Below are positions 24,731-33,322 of a DNA stretch of 46,790 nucleotides, piece by piece (position 1 is the stretch's first letter; the number at the start of each line of letters is the position of its first letter). The translations under genes were made by a program, and so were the position numbers. This DNA is from Pseudomonadota bacterium (GTDB lineage Bacteria; Pseudomonadota; Gammaproteobacteria; Steroidobacterales; Steroidobacteraceae), in contig JABBNZ010000025.1 in NCBI GenBank assembly GCA_019352035.1, forward strand, positions 1-46,790. Reading direction: 5' to 3'. Below the pieces are notes generated by a model. It was not told where the DNA came from. It was given only the letters and a program-made list of their open reading frames with translations, and did not search any database.

Positions 24731-25752
24731 GCGATATCGTCAGACTGAAGACGCAGACGCAGATCGACAGCGAGGCAGCGGTGTGGACGTGGCGGCTCGA
24801 CGCCGGCGGCCTCACGGCCGCCGAGCAGGGACAGCTCGAGGCGTGGCTGCACGAGGATGCCCGTCACCGCGGCGCATTCGAGGAGCTCAAGCGCGCCTGG
24901 AGTCTCCTCGACCGGCTGGCCGAGCGGCCGCAGGGCGAGGCGGCAGCCGCCCTCGCGCGCCCCTCCTGGCACTCCTCCCGAAGGAAATGGTACTGGCCCG
25001 CGGCGGCGGCCGCCGTCCTCGTGGCCGCGATCGGGGCGGGGCTGTGGATGATCCGCCGGCCCGGCATGCAGGTGCTCTCGACCGCCATCGGCCAGGAACG
25101 CCACGTGACGCTCGCGGACGGCTCCCGCCTGACACTCAACACCAACACGCTGCTCGCGGTGAAGCTCACTGCCCGGCGCCGCGAGATCTACCTGCGCAGG
25201 GGAGAGGCGCACTTCGACGTCATTCACGACCCCTCGCGCCCATTTTTCGTGCATGCCGGCGATGCGGTGATCCGCGACCTGGGCACGCAGTTCGAGGTGC
25301 GGCTGCATTCGGATCGGGATGTCGATGTGATGGTCGACCAGGGACGCGTGGAGGTCCAGGGACCGGCGGCGGCGGCGCGGGGCAATCCGGGCCGAGCCGG
25401 CCGCGGTGGTAGCCCCGGCTGGGTGCGATCGCTCAGCGCGGGCGAGCGGCTGACGATTGCCGGACCGCATCTGAGCGTCCTATCGGTGAGCCCGCGGCAG
25501 GTGGCCGATGCGCTCGCCTGGCGCGAGGGCGCACTGGTCTTCAAGGGGGAGCCGCTCTCCCAGGCGATCGCCGAGGTCGGGCGCTACACCGACGCGCGTA
25601 TCGTGCTGGAGGGACCCCAGGTCGCCTCCCTGAGGATCAGCGGACGCTTCCGGACGAAAGACGTCCATGGGTTCTTTCAGGCCCTGCAGGCGGCTTTGCC
25701 GGTGCGAGTGAGCCAGCCTCAACCCGGGATCGTTGATATCATGCCCCGCTAG
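24727..25752 (+). CDS. FecR-like anti-sigma/sigma regulator
   Basis: Single-pass inner-membrane regulator of 341 residues. Cytoplasmic DUF4880 domain (about 15-60, AAVWTWRLDAGGLTAAEQGQLEAWL), transmembrane helix (about 82-104), periplasmic FecR domain (about 108-205, starting with VLSTAIGQERHVTLADGSRL), and a C-terminal STN-like/DUF4974 segment (about 255-325) that contacts the receptor signalling domain. It carries the signal from the receptor to the ECF sigma factor. A Gly/Ala-rich insertion (around 215-228) interrupts the FecR domain. It overlaps the sigma gene by 4 bp; the receptor gene follows after 82 bp. Confidence 0.92.
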   Translation: MSDIVRLKTQTQIDSEAAVWTWRLDAGGLTAAEQGQLEAWLHEDARHRGAFEELKRAWSLLDRLAERPQGEAAAALARPSWHSSRRKWYWPAAAAAVLVAAIGAGLWMIRRPGMQVLSTAIGQERHVTLADGSRLTLNTNTLLAVKLTARRREIYLRRGEAHFDVIHDPSRPFFVHAGDAVIRDLGTQFEVRLHSDRDVDVMVDQGRVEVQGPAAAARGNPGRAGRGGSPGWVRSLSAGERLTIAGPHLSVLSVSPRQVADALAWREGALVFKGEPLSQAIAEVGRYTDARIVLEGPQVASLRISGRFRTKDVHGFFQALQAALPVRVSQPQPGIVDIMPR

Positions 25753-25834
25753 GCCGTTGCGTAGCCGCCACAGGAGCTGGCCGCGTAGGGGCCTCACATC
25801 CCGAGGCGGAGTAGCGTATTTTTAACGCCCAGTC

Positions 25835-28768
25835 ATGGGCGCCCTGAGCACGGTCCCTCGCGGCTGGCCCGCGGTTGTCCTCCTGATCGTCATCCTGATC
25901 CTCGGGCTGGCTTCCTCCGAGGCCCGGGCCGCCGACATTCAGCGGCGCTTCGACATCCCCGCCGAGCCGCTCGGATCGGCGCTGGACGAATTCGCGCGCC
26001 AGGCGGACGTCACGCTCCTCTTCTCATCCACCCTGGTTGCGCGTGAACGTACGAGCGGCGTGCACGGCGAGCTCGCGGTCGCCGCGGCGCTCGGCCGGCT
26101 CCTCGGCGGCACCGGGCTCGCCTTCCGGCAGGTGAGTCCCTCGGCCATCGCCATCGTTGCCTCATCGCAGCTGTCGGCCGGGGCAGGCCACGGAGCGGCG
26201 GCGGCCGGCGCAAGCGCCGCCGGCGGCTCCTCAGGCACCGCTGCGGGCGCACCGAGCGGCGGGGGCGTCTTACATCGGCTCGAGGGGCTCCTCACCCGGG
26301 CAGGCCGCGTGCTGCAGCGCGCGACCGAGAGGCGCACGGCCCCTGCGGACCGGCGGGCGGCCTCCAGCTACACCAGCCTGCAGGAGGTGGTGGTGACGGG
26401 CACGCCGGAAGTGAGCGGCGTCAGGCTGCTCGATGCCAGCTTCTCCGTGAATGCGGCGAGCCTCAGGCAGATCCACCTGGCGATGCCCTCGAGCGCGGCG
26501 GACCTCCTGAAGATCGTGCCCGGCCTCTGGGCGGAGTCGAGCGGGGGCCAGACCGGCGCCAACATCGAGGTCGCCGGCTTCCCCGGCGGCGCCGATGCCC
26601 CGTACGTCACCTACCAGATCGAAGGCTCGCCGGTGTATCCGCTGGCGACGCTCTACTTCATGGACAACTCCTCGCTCTTGCGGCTGGATGACACCGTCGA
26701 GCGCGTAGAGGTCGTGCAGGGCGGTCCCTCGGTGGTGTATTCGAACGGACAGATCGGCGCCACGGCCAACCTCATCCTCCGCCACGGCACGCCGACGCCC
26801 CACGGCGAGATCGCGCTGACCATCGGTAACGAGGGCCTCTACCGCCTCGACGGCTTCTACGGCGGCCCGCTTGCGCGCAACTGGTTCGGGAGTCTCGGCG
26901 GCTTCTATCGCCTCTCCGACGGCATTCGCAGCCCCGGATTCCCGGCGGACGACGGCGGACAGCTCACCGCGACGCTCTACCACCCGATGACGGGCGGCAG
27001 CCTGCTCCTCTGGGCCCGCATGCTCCACGACAAGAATTTCTTCGTGACGGATATTCCGGTCTCGGTGAGCGCCAATGGCCGGAGCGTCTCGGGATTTCCG
27101 GGATTCGACCCCAACACCGGCACTTTCGCCGGCAACGCCACCCGCCTCATCACGGCGCAGGAGTTCCCGTGCGGGGCGCCGGGCTGCATGCCCGGCACCG
27201 TGAGCGCCGATCTCGCCAACGGCAGAGGCTCGGACGTGCGCCTCGTCGGGGCGGATCTGAACCTCGCGCTCGGCCCATGGTCCCTCAGCAACAAGATGGG
27301 GTTCACCGACGGGCACATGCCCACCAACGCGTTGTTCAACAACTTCGCTCCGCAGACCCTGGGCAGCTTCATCACGAGCGAGATTGCCGCCGCCAACAGC
27401 GACCCTGCCGTCGCGGCGGCGGCCGGCGGCGCACCCTTCGTGACCGGTGTTCCGACCTTCGTGGCGGGCGGCGCCGCCGTCAGTCCCGCCGCCGAGATCG
27501 CCTCGCTCGGATTCTGGATCGTCGACAAGAAGATCCAGGCGTTCACCGACGATCTGCGCTTCAGCCGCCCGCTCTTCGCCGGCGACACGGCGACCGTGGG
27601 CGGCTATCTGGCCGACTACTCCGCCGATGACAGCGAGTATCTCGGCAACAACGAGCTGATGACGGCGACGCCGGACGCGGTGCTCATCAACCTCTCGCTG
27701 CTCACGGGGGCGGGCGCCGCCGGCCCGGTGGCGCGGGTGACCCGCAACGGGATCTACAGCGGCGCGTTCACCGCGATCGCCGACCATTACCACGGCCGCA
27801 ACGCGGCGCTTTTCGTCTCCGACCAGTGGCACATCGGACCCTGGCTGCTCGATGCGGAGTACAGGACCGAGAACCAGAAGATCGACGGCATCGTGAAGGG
27901 GACTGCGAACGCGGACCTCGACGGGAATCCGCTGACGCTCTACAACAATGGCACCAATACCGTCACCGGACAGTGGCTGCCGTCAACCTACGATCACACG
28001 CTTGGCGCCTGGAGCGCGGGCGCGAACTACGAGATCAACTCACACATGAGCGTCTACGGGCGCATCAACGAGGGCGTCCACTTCCCGAGCTTCGATGACG
28101 TGCGCGTCGGCACCCCGGACTCGCAGCAGATCGAGAACTACCAGGTCGGCTACAAGGCGCAGACGAGGGCGCTCTACGCCTCCGTGGATATCTTCCACCG
28201 CCTCTTCTTCGGCGTGCCGTTCCAGGCATACCTCGGCAACGGAACCCAGGCGATCGCCACCTACGGCGCCAGATCCTGGGGCGTCGACTTCCAGGCGGAC
28301 TGGTTTGCGCTGCGGCACCTGAGCCTCGGCGTCACCGGCGACTGGCAGCACTCCGTCTATACCCACTTCAGCTCCTTCGCGGGAGTCGGCGGAAACGGGG
28401 CCTTCAACAACGACGGCAACATCCTGCAGCGCCAGCCGCGGCTGCAGGTGCGCTTCACGCCCGAGTACGACGTGCCGACCTCCTGGGGGAGGCTGCGGGT
28501 GTTCGCGACCGTGAGCTACATCGATCTGCGCTATTCGGACCCCGAGAACACCCAGATACTCCCGGCCTACACCACGCTCGATGCCGGCATCCTCGGCAAC
28601 TTCGGCGAGCACATCGAGGTGCGGCTGCAGGGCACGAACCTCACCGACGCGATCGGCCTGACGGAAGGCAACTCGCGCAGCCTCACCGCGGGGATCTCCA
28701 CCGGATTCGAGATGGCGCGGCCGATCTTCGGCCGCGAGGTGCAAGGCCAGGTGAAGTACTATTTCTAG
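25835..28768 (+). CDS. TonB-dependent receptor with STN signalling domain
   Basis: Outer-membrane transducer of 977 residues. Signal peptide (about 1-33, ending ARA), STN domain (34-115, RRFDIPAEPLGSALDEFARQADVTLLFSS), then a long Ala/Gly-rich linker (about 117-150). A TonB box-like LQEVVVTG (near 183), a plug domain (to about 320, VVQGGPSVVYSNGQIGA) and a 22-strand-type barrel ending in QVKYYF follow. The STN domain and the upstream sigma/FecR pair make it a ligand-sensing receptor of the FecA type. The ligand is unknown; no siderophore or citrate genes lie nearby, so a metal complex or another small molecule is possible. The linker is unusually long and low in complexity. Confidence 0.93.
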   Translation: MGALSTVPRGWPAVVLLIVILILGLASSEARAADIQRRFDIPAEPLGSALDEFARQADVTLLFSSTLVARERTSGVHGELAVAAALGRLLGGTGLAFRQVSPSAIAIVASSQLSAGAGHGAAAAGASAAGGSSGTAAGAPSGGGVLHRLEGLLTRAGRVLQRATERRTAPADRRAASSYTSLQEVVVTGTPEVSGVRLLDASFSVNAASLRQIHLAMPSSAADLLKIVPGLWAESSGGQTGANIEVAGFPGGADAPYVTYQIEGSPVYPLATLYFMDNSSLLRLDDTVERVEVVQGGPSVVYSNGQIGATANLILRHGTPTPHGEIALTIGNEGLYRLDGFYGGPLARNWFGSLGGFYRLSDGIRSPGFPADDGGQLTATLYHPMTGGSLLLWARMLHDKNFFVTDIPVSVSANGRSVSGFPGFDPNTGTFAGNATRLITAQEFPCGAPGCMPGTVSADLANGRGSDVRLVGADLNLALGPWSLSNKMGFTDGHMPTNALFNNFAPQTLGSFITSEIAAANSDPAVAAAAGGAPFVTGVPTFVAGGAAVSPAAEIASLGFWIVDKKIQAFTDDLRFSRPLFAGDTATVGGYLADYSADDSEYLGNNELMTATPDAVLINLSLLTGAGAAGPVARVTRNGIYSGAFTAIADHYHGRNAALFVSDQWHIGPWLLDAEYRTENQKIDGIVKGTANADLDGNPLTLYNNGTNTVTGQWLPSTYDHTLGAWSAGANYEINSHMSVYGRINEGVHFPSFDDVRVGTPDSQQIENYQVGYKAQTRALYASVDIFHRLFFGVPFQAYLGNGTQAIATYGARSWGVDFQADWFALRHLSLGVTGDWQHSVYTHFSSFAGVGGNGAFNNDGNILQRQPRLQVRFTPEYDVPTSWGRLRVFATVSYIDLRYSDPENTQILPAYTTLDAGILGNFGEHIEVRLQGTNLTDAIGLTEGNSRSLTAGISTGFEMARPIFGREVQGQVKYYF

Positions 28769-28809
28769 GGCCCCGATGCCACCTCGCGCCCGGCCATGAG
28801 GTCCGATGC

Positions 28810-29211
28810 CTAGAAGGCGTTGAAGATGCCGCTGACCAGGTCGCTGGCGAGGCCGAAGCCCGCACCCATGCCGAGGCCCGACACGATGCTGCCCATGAAG
28901 CCGCCGCCGCTCCCGGCGTAGGGCTGGGACGCCCAGCCGCGGGTCTGGTAGGTCGGCTGCGGTTGCGACTCGACGTGCGTCTCCAGGGAGTGGATGTATT
29001 CCGCCATCTGCTGGATGAGCATCAGGGCCGACTGGTTCTGGCGCTGGATCGAGAGCGCGGTCTCCCGCAGATCGAGAACCAGCTCCCGGGAAAGAGTCGG
29101 ATCGGTCACTTTGCTCTGCAGCTTATCGGCGAGCGCCTTCACGCCCTGGCCGACCTGATCGGCCTGCTGCTGCAGCTGGAGGGCCTGATTCTCGGCGGTC
29201 TGGTAGTCCAC
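28810..29211 (-). CDS. Hypothetical coiled-coil protein with Gly-rich tail
   Basis: A 133-residue protein without a recognised family. Residues 1-80 are helical and Gln/Leu-rich (NQALQLQQQADQVGQGVK; LRETALSIQRQNQSALMLIQQMAEYIHSLE) and likely form a coiled coil. A Pro/Gln/Tyr hinge follows, then a glycine-zipper-like hydrophobic end (GSGGGFMGSIVSGLGMGAGFGLASD). No signal peptide is visible. It might bind membranes through the tail. It stands alone after the TonB receptor on the opposite strand. Confidence 0.65.
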   Translation of the reverse strand: MDYQTAENQALQLQQQADQVGQGVKALADKLQSKVTDPTLSRELVLDLRETALSIQRQNQSALMLIQQMAEYIHSLETHVESQPQPTYQTRGWASQPYAGSGGGFMGSIVSGLGMGAGFGLASDLVSGIFNAF

Positions 29212-29285
29212 GATGCATCCTCTCTAGAGTACGTGAGCCTGGCTCGATGCCGGGTTCGACCGCGCCATTGTACGGCCGTTCCGGA

Positions 29286-29447
29286 TCAGAAGGCCTGAAC
29301 GGCCGCGGCAGCGATCAGGATGAGGACGAGGAGCGCCCCGGCCGCCGCCGGAGCGACCCGGGAGAGCCCGTATGCCGCAAGCAGCGCCACCGCCACCGAG
29401 GTCACGTTGCGGATATCCCCGAAAATGAGCTGCAGCAGCTTCCTCAT
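29286..29447 (-). CDS. Small membrane protein coupled to the COG4280-like gene
   Basis: A 53-residue protein: a basic/amphipathic start MRKLLQLIFGDIRN, then two short hydrophobic stretches with a small break (LLAAYGLSRVAPAAAG). The ATG overlaps the stop of the upstream membrane protein gene (ATGA), with a GGAG site nearby, which speaks for translational coupling and a shared role. No family is recognised. It may be a small accessory subunit of the transporter-like neighbour. Confidence 0.6.
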   Translation of the reverse strand: MRKLLQLIFGDIRNVTSVAVALLAAYGLSRVAPAAAGALLVLILIAAAAVQAF

Positions 29448-30190
29448 GCCCCCATCTCCAGGGACCGGCCGGAGCTCGGCACGCGCGCAGCCCAGGCGAT
29501 GACCCGTCCCGCCCCCGCATAGGCGGCCAGGAGCCACAGCAGGCTGGCATCGCCGAGCGGCCAGACCGCCCGCTCGCCCACGATGCCGCCGAGGCCCCAG
29601 AAGGTGCCGAAAGAGAGAATGGCGCAGGCGACCGCGTACTTGAGGGTATTCTCCGGCACCCGCGTGAGCGGCGCCTTCAACGCGAAGCCGACACCGATCA
29701 CGACCATGAGGGCTGCCACGGCGCTGCCCGCGGCCGCGGGGTAGGAGAGCGTGTGTCCGAGCGCCACCACGAGGAGCCATACCTCGAGTCCCTCGAGCAG
29801 CACGCCCTTGAAGGCGATCGCCCACGCCGCGCGGCTCTCGGACTGCTCGAGGTGCTCGCGGGTCGCGGCGAACTCCCGCGCCTCATCGTGCAGGGCCGTG
29901 CGGCCCGCGAAACGGCGGATGGCCTTCACGTACCAGCGCAGGCCGAAGAGGAGGAGGAAAATGCCGATCGCCGCCCTGATGCGGTCGATGTCGGCCCGCG
30001 CCGCTTCGAGCCCCACGCCGGTGACGGCGATCAGGACGGCGATCACGGCGAGGGCCGCCGCCGCCGCGCCCGTCGCCCGCCGCCAGCCGATGGTGAGCGC
30101 TACGGCGAGAACGATGGTGAAGGCCTCGACCCACTCGACGGCCGAGGCGAGAAAGACGGCGCTGGCGCCTCCCCATTGGGCGCCGGTCAT
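29444..30190 (-). CDS. COG4280-type membrane protein, distantly FTR1-like
   Basis: Polytopic membrane protein of 248 residues with six or seven helices. Two acidic motifs inside helices, SAVEWVEAFTIVLAV (helix 1) and FKGVLLEGLEVWLLVVALG (helix 4), echo the REGLE motifs of FTR1/OFeT iron permeases and mark the uncharacterised COG4280 group. A metal-transport role is suggested but not shown. The start ATG at 30190 is favoured over an upstream one that would add a basic non-conserved stretch. It forms a two-gene unit with the 53-residue protein. It lies between two TonB-receptor loci, which fits a metal theme. Confidence 0.72.
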   Translation of the reverse strand: MTGAQWGGASAVFLASAVEWVEAFTIVLAVALTIGWRRATGAAAAALAVIAVLIAVTGVGLEAARADIDRIRAAIGIFLLLFGLRWYVKAIRRFAGRTALHDEAREFAATREHLEQSESRAAWAIAFKGVLLEGLEVWLLVVALGHTLSYPAAAGSAVAALMVVIGVGFALKAPLTRVPENTLKYAVACAILSFGTFWGLGGIVGERAVWPLGDASLLWLLAAYAGAGRVIAWAARVPSSGRSLEMGA

Positions 30191-30349
30191 GTGCTCGAGG
30201 GCTCCATGAGACGACGGTGCCACAGCGAGCCGCGCCTGTCGATTGCGCCCACGGCCGAGGCTCCCCATGGACGCACGGTCCGCCCCGAATCATGAAGCGG
30301 CACGAGCATGTGACAGGCACACGGAGGCGCCGCCGCCGCAGGTGGCGGG

Positions 30350-30385
30350 GCCTCGGGCAAAAGAGCCGCGCTTTTTGCCCGAGGC
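30350..30385 (-). terminator. 13-bp perfect hairpin downstream of the second TonB receptor gene
   Basis: Left arm 30350-30362 and right arm 30373-30385 are perfectly complementary over 13 bp around a 10-nt loop. The base of the stem is GC-rich and the inner end is A4/T4. On the receptor's strand it starts about 80 bp after the stop codon. It is a probable terminator, although the T-run lies within the stem rather than after it. Confidence 0.55.
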
Positions 30386-30465
30386 GCGCTGGGCCGGGCA
30401 GGAGCCCGGATCCAGCGCTTCATCCTAGGAGCGGGCCGCCGTCCATGGGCAGCCCGGCGAACGGA

Positions 30466-32976
30466 TCAGAACCGGGCTGAGAGGGTGGCGTACACGGCCC
30501 GCGGCGGTCCCGCATAGGCGAGCGGATACCCGGCGCTCGCCGTGCCGTACAGCCCGCCGGCGGAGATGTACTCGAAGAAGTTGTAGCGCTTGTCGAGCGC
30601 ATTCATGACTTCGAGCTTGACCTTCATCGACTTCATGACGGTGCCATACCAGGAATTGGGCAACGTTGCCGCCAGCGCCACGTTCAGCACTCCGTAAGAG
30701 GGGATCTGCTGGTTGCTCGGCGCCCCCGAGTTGTTGTCGAAGACGTGCTGCGATCCGACGTACTGGTACCAGGCGCGCGGCTTGAGTGCGAACCCATCAG
30801 CGAGGCGGTAGGTCCAGTAGGCGCCGATATTGAACGTGCTGTCCGGCGTATCGGAAACGGGCAGGCCGGAGTAGTTGGTGACGCCGCCTCCGGCCGGTGC
30901 GAACTCATAGGAGTTGAAGTACGCCTTCGCGATGTTCAGGTTGGCGAACATCTTGAGCGCGCCCCAGTTGGCCTCCGCCGAGAAGTTCTCGCCCCGATAG
31001 ACCGAGTCCCCGGTGCCGAGGCCCAGGAAGTCCCCCGCGGTGCTGTTCACCCCGATGATCTGGTTGCTCAGATGATCGTGGTAGTAGTTCGCATTGAGCA
31101 GCACCCGCTGGAAATCGCCGATCTCGGGCCAGAAGAGCTTCACGCCCGCCTGCCACTCGAGGCTCCGCTGCAGGATGTCGCCGCCCACCGGCTCGCTCTG
31201 GTAGAGCCCCCCGCCGCCGCCCACCTGCGGCAGGCGATAGGCGCTCGACCAGTTGCCGTACACGGCGAGCCAGTGCATCGGCTGCCAGCGCACCGTCACC
31301 GACGGCTCGGTCTTGTCGTAATTGGTCTGGCTGGCCGCAAGCGCGCCCTGATCATGGCCGCTGAAGAGTCCGAGGCCCGTGGGGTTCGAGGGGGTGGGGT
31401 TGCTCAGGATGTCCGAGAGCTGGAACTCCGTGGGACCATACGGGTAGTAATCCGTGTGGAAGCTCACCACGCGGATGCCCGGAGTGATGGTGAGCGAGGC
31501 GACGGGCGTGATGGCATCCTGCAGGAATGCGGCCAGATCCGTCACGTTCCAGTAGTCGCTGCGATGATTGGCATTGGGCACGGCGGCGGAGCCGCAGACG
31601 CTGGTGCCGGCCGCGACAGCGGCCCCGTTGGAGAGGCTGATGGCGCTCGGCGTCACCACGCATACGCCGGGGTTGTAGAAGGCGTTGCGGGAGTTGAACA
31701 CCGTGTTGATGAAGTATCCGCCGACGCCGATCTGGTTGTACGGCAGATAGATGTCGCTCCAGAGCTTGTCGCCGTACATGTGCGAGGATGGATTGTTGTG
31801 CTCGTACAGGTTGCCGGGACTGTTCAGCCCGAAGTTGTTGTAGTGCCAGTGCAGGCGGTCGCCGCGGCGGTACCAGAGCTGGTTGTGCAGCGTCATCCGC
31901 TCATCGACCCGGATGTTCTGGCGCGCGTAGAGGAGCCACGTGCGGTTGTTGTCGTACTTGCGCCAGATGTTCTCGTTCACGGTGTTGTAATACCCCGTGG
32001 TCGCCTCGCTGAGGAGCGGGCCCGCCGCCCCGATCCCGTTGACGCTCAGCGTCGGTATCGGGGTGAGGGGCACCGGCACGGCGCGCCAGCCGCCGCCGTC
32101 GCCGAGGTAAGCGCCGAAGCTGATGCTGCTGCCGCTGTTGAACTGCTTGCGGGTCTTGAGAAACCCGGCGTAGTTCTGGGTGGGCCAGGCCCATCCGTCG
32201 GGGGAGGTGTGGAAGCTGTTCGCCCGGCCGCCGCCGCCGGCGATCACCGTCTCCCAGCCGTCGATCGTGCCGGTCTGCAGGATGAGAGCGGCGTTCTTCG
32301 TGCTGAAGCTGCCGTAGGTGAGCTGCGCGTACCCGCCGGCCTTCTCGCCCGGCTGCACGGGCACGAAATTGACGCCGCCTCCCATGTTGTTGTACCAGCG
32401 GCTTTCCGGATCGCCCGGCCCGTAGGTGACGCGCGCGCCCTGCAGGAGGGCGGTCTGCGGAATCTCCGGCGTCTCCCAGAGCCCCGTTGCGGCATTGACC
32501 ATCGGGATGCCGTCGAAGCTGATCGCCAGGTTGCCGTTGTCGACCGTTCCGGGGGACACGCCTGCCCAGCCCTGATTGAGGCCGTTGATGCTGATGCTCG
32601 CCTTGGTGCCGCCGGTCTGGCCGTAGCCGGAGACGGCAATGCCCGGAGCGAACGTCAGCGCCTGCGCCGCGCCGCCGACCACGCCGGCGGATTTCAGCTG
32701 CTGCCGGTCGAGGGCCTTGTCGCCGTAAGCGGATTCGTAGATCGACTTCTGCTTCAGGCTCTTGAGCTGGAGCTCCTTGGCCGTGACGACGACTTCCTGG
32801 AGCTCGAAACCGGCGTCCATTTCCATTGGGGCCGCGGATGCCGCCGCGGCGGCCGCGGGCGATGCCAAAGGCGCTGGCTCCGCTGCGAAAGCGGACGCCG
32901 ACGCGCAGAGGAGCAGTGCGGAGCAGACGGCGATATCGACAGGACGAAGGCGGCGGTGCGCACCCCGGATGTGCAT
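30466..32976 (-). CDS. TonB-dependent receptor (no STN domain)
   Basis: Outer-membrane active transporter of 836 residues. Signal peptide (about 1-32, LLLCASASAFA), a short Ala-rich spacer, TonB box-like FELQEVVVTAKE, plug domain with FAPGIAVSGYGQTGG, SINGLNQGW and TYGPGDPESRWYNNMGGGVNFVP, then a long barrel ending in YATLSARF. The terminal aromatic Phe is intact. No signalling domain is present. It is divergent from a beta-propeller gene across a 346-bp gap, an arrangement like yncD/yncE in E. coli, where iron regulation is known. The start ATG at 32976 has a GGAG site and a clean signal peptide. Substrate unknown. Confidence 0.92.
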   Translation of the reverse strand: MHIRGAHRRLRPVDIAVCSALLLCASASAFAAEPAPLASPAAAAAASAAPMEMDAGFELQEVVVTAKELQLKSLKQKSIYESAYGDKALDRQQLKSAGVVGGAAQALTFAPGIAVSGYGQTGGTKASISINGLNQGWAGVSPGTVDNGNLAISFDGIPMVNAATGLWETPEIPQTALLQGARVTYGPGDPESRWYNNMGGGVNFVPVQPGEKAGGYAQLTYGSFSTKNAALILQTGTIDGWETVIAGGGGRANSFHTSPDGWAWPTQNYAGFLKTRKQFNSGSSISFGAYLGDGGGWRAVPVPLTPIPTLSVNGIGAAGPLLSEATTGYYNTVNENIWRKYDNNRTWLLYARQNIRVDERMTLHNQLWYRRGDRLHWHYNNFGLNSPGNLYEHNNPSSHMYGDKLWSDIYLPYNQIGVGGYFINTVFNSRNAFYNPGVCVVTPSAISLSNGAAVAAGTSVCGSAAVPNANHRSDYWNVTDLAAFLQDAITPVASLTITPGIRVVSFHTDYYPYGPTEFQLSDILSNPTPSNPTGLGLFSGHDQGALAASQTNYDKTEPSVTVRWQPMHWLAVYGNWSSAYRLPQVGGGGGLYQSEPVGGDILQRSLEWQAGVKLFWPEIGDFQRVLLNANYYHDHLSNQIIGVNSTAGDFLGLGTGDSVYRGENFSAEANWGALKMFANLNIAKAYFNSYEFAPAGGGVTNYSGLPVSDTPDSTFNIGAYWTYRLADGFALKPRAWYQYVGSQHVFDNNSGAPSNQQIPSYGVLNVALAATLPNSWYGTVMKSMKVKLEVMNALDKRYNFFEYISAGGLYGTASAGYPLAYAGPPRAVYATLSARF

Positions 32977-33322
32977 GTCTTGAAACTCCAGTCGTTGTTC
33001 TCGGACCACATGAGGGGCTTTCCCAGAAAGCTCACCTCCCATGGGCGCGGCAGACTAGTCCGCGAATGTTTCGCGTCTGTTGCGCTTTTGTTGCAAGACT
33101 GACTTTTCGGGTGAAAGCCGAGATCCGCGGTCGGTCGCGCAGGCGCGCACCGGAGGATGAAGCCGCTTCAGAGGGCCTGCGGGCGGGACTTCGCAATAGT
33201 TCTGAAATCAGGATGTTGGGCGGAGCATCTGCCGCCGCATGTACCGGAGCCGCAACACCGTCAGGACTTGGTCAGCATTTACTGCGATGGTGCAGACTCC
33301 GCCATTGACGAGAGAGGTCCCC
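32977..33322. promoter_or_regulatory. Divergent control region between TonB receptor and beta-propeller genes
   Basis: A gap of 346 bp that must hold both promoters. The segment 33065-33110 is T-rich (GTTTCGCGTCTGTTGCGCTTTTGTTGC) relative to its surroundings. I see no clear Fur box. Open frames running through it have no convincing start. Confidence 0.4.

Noticed and set aside
30745-33102. Plus-strand frame of 785 codons opposite the second TonB receptor
   Set aside because: Val/Ala/Arg-rich repetitive shadow caused by high GC third positions; the receptor on the other strand is unmistakable.
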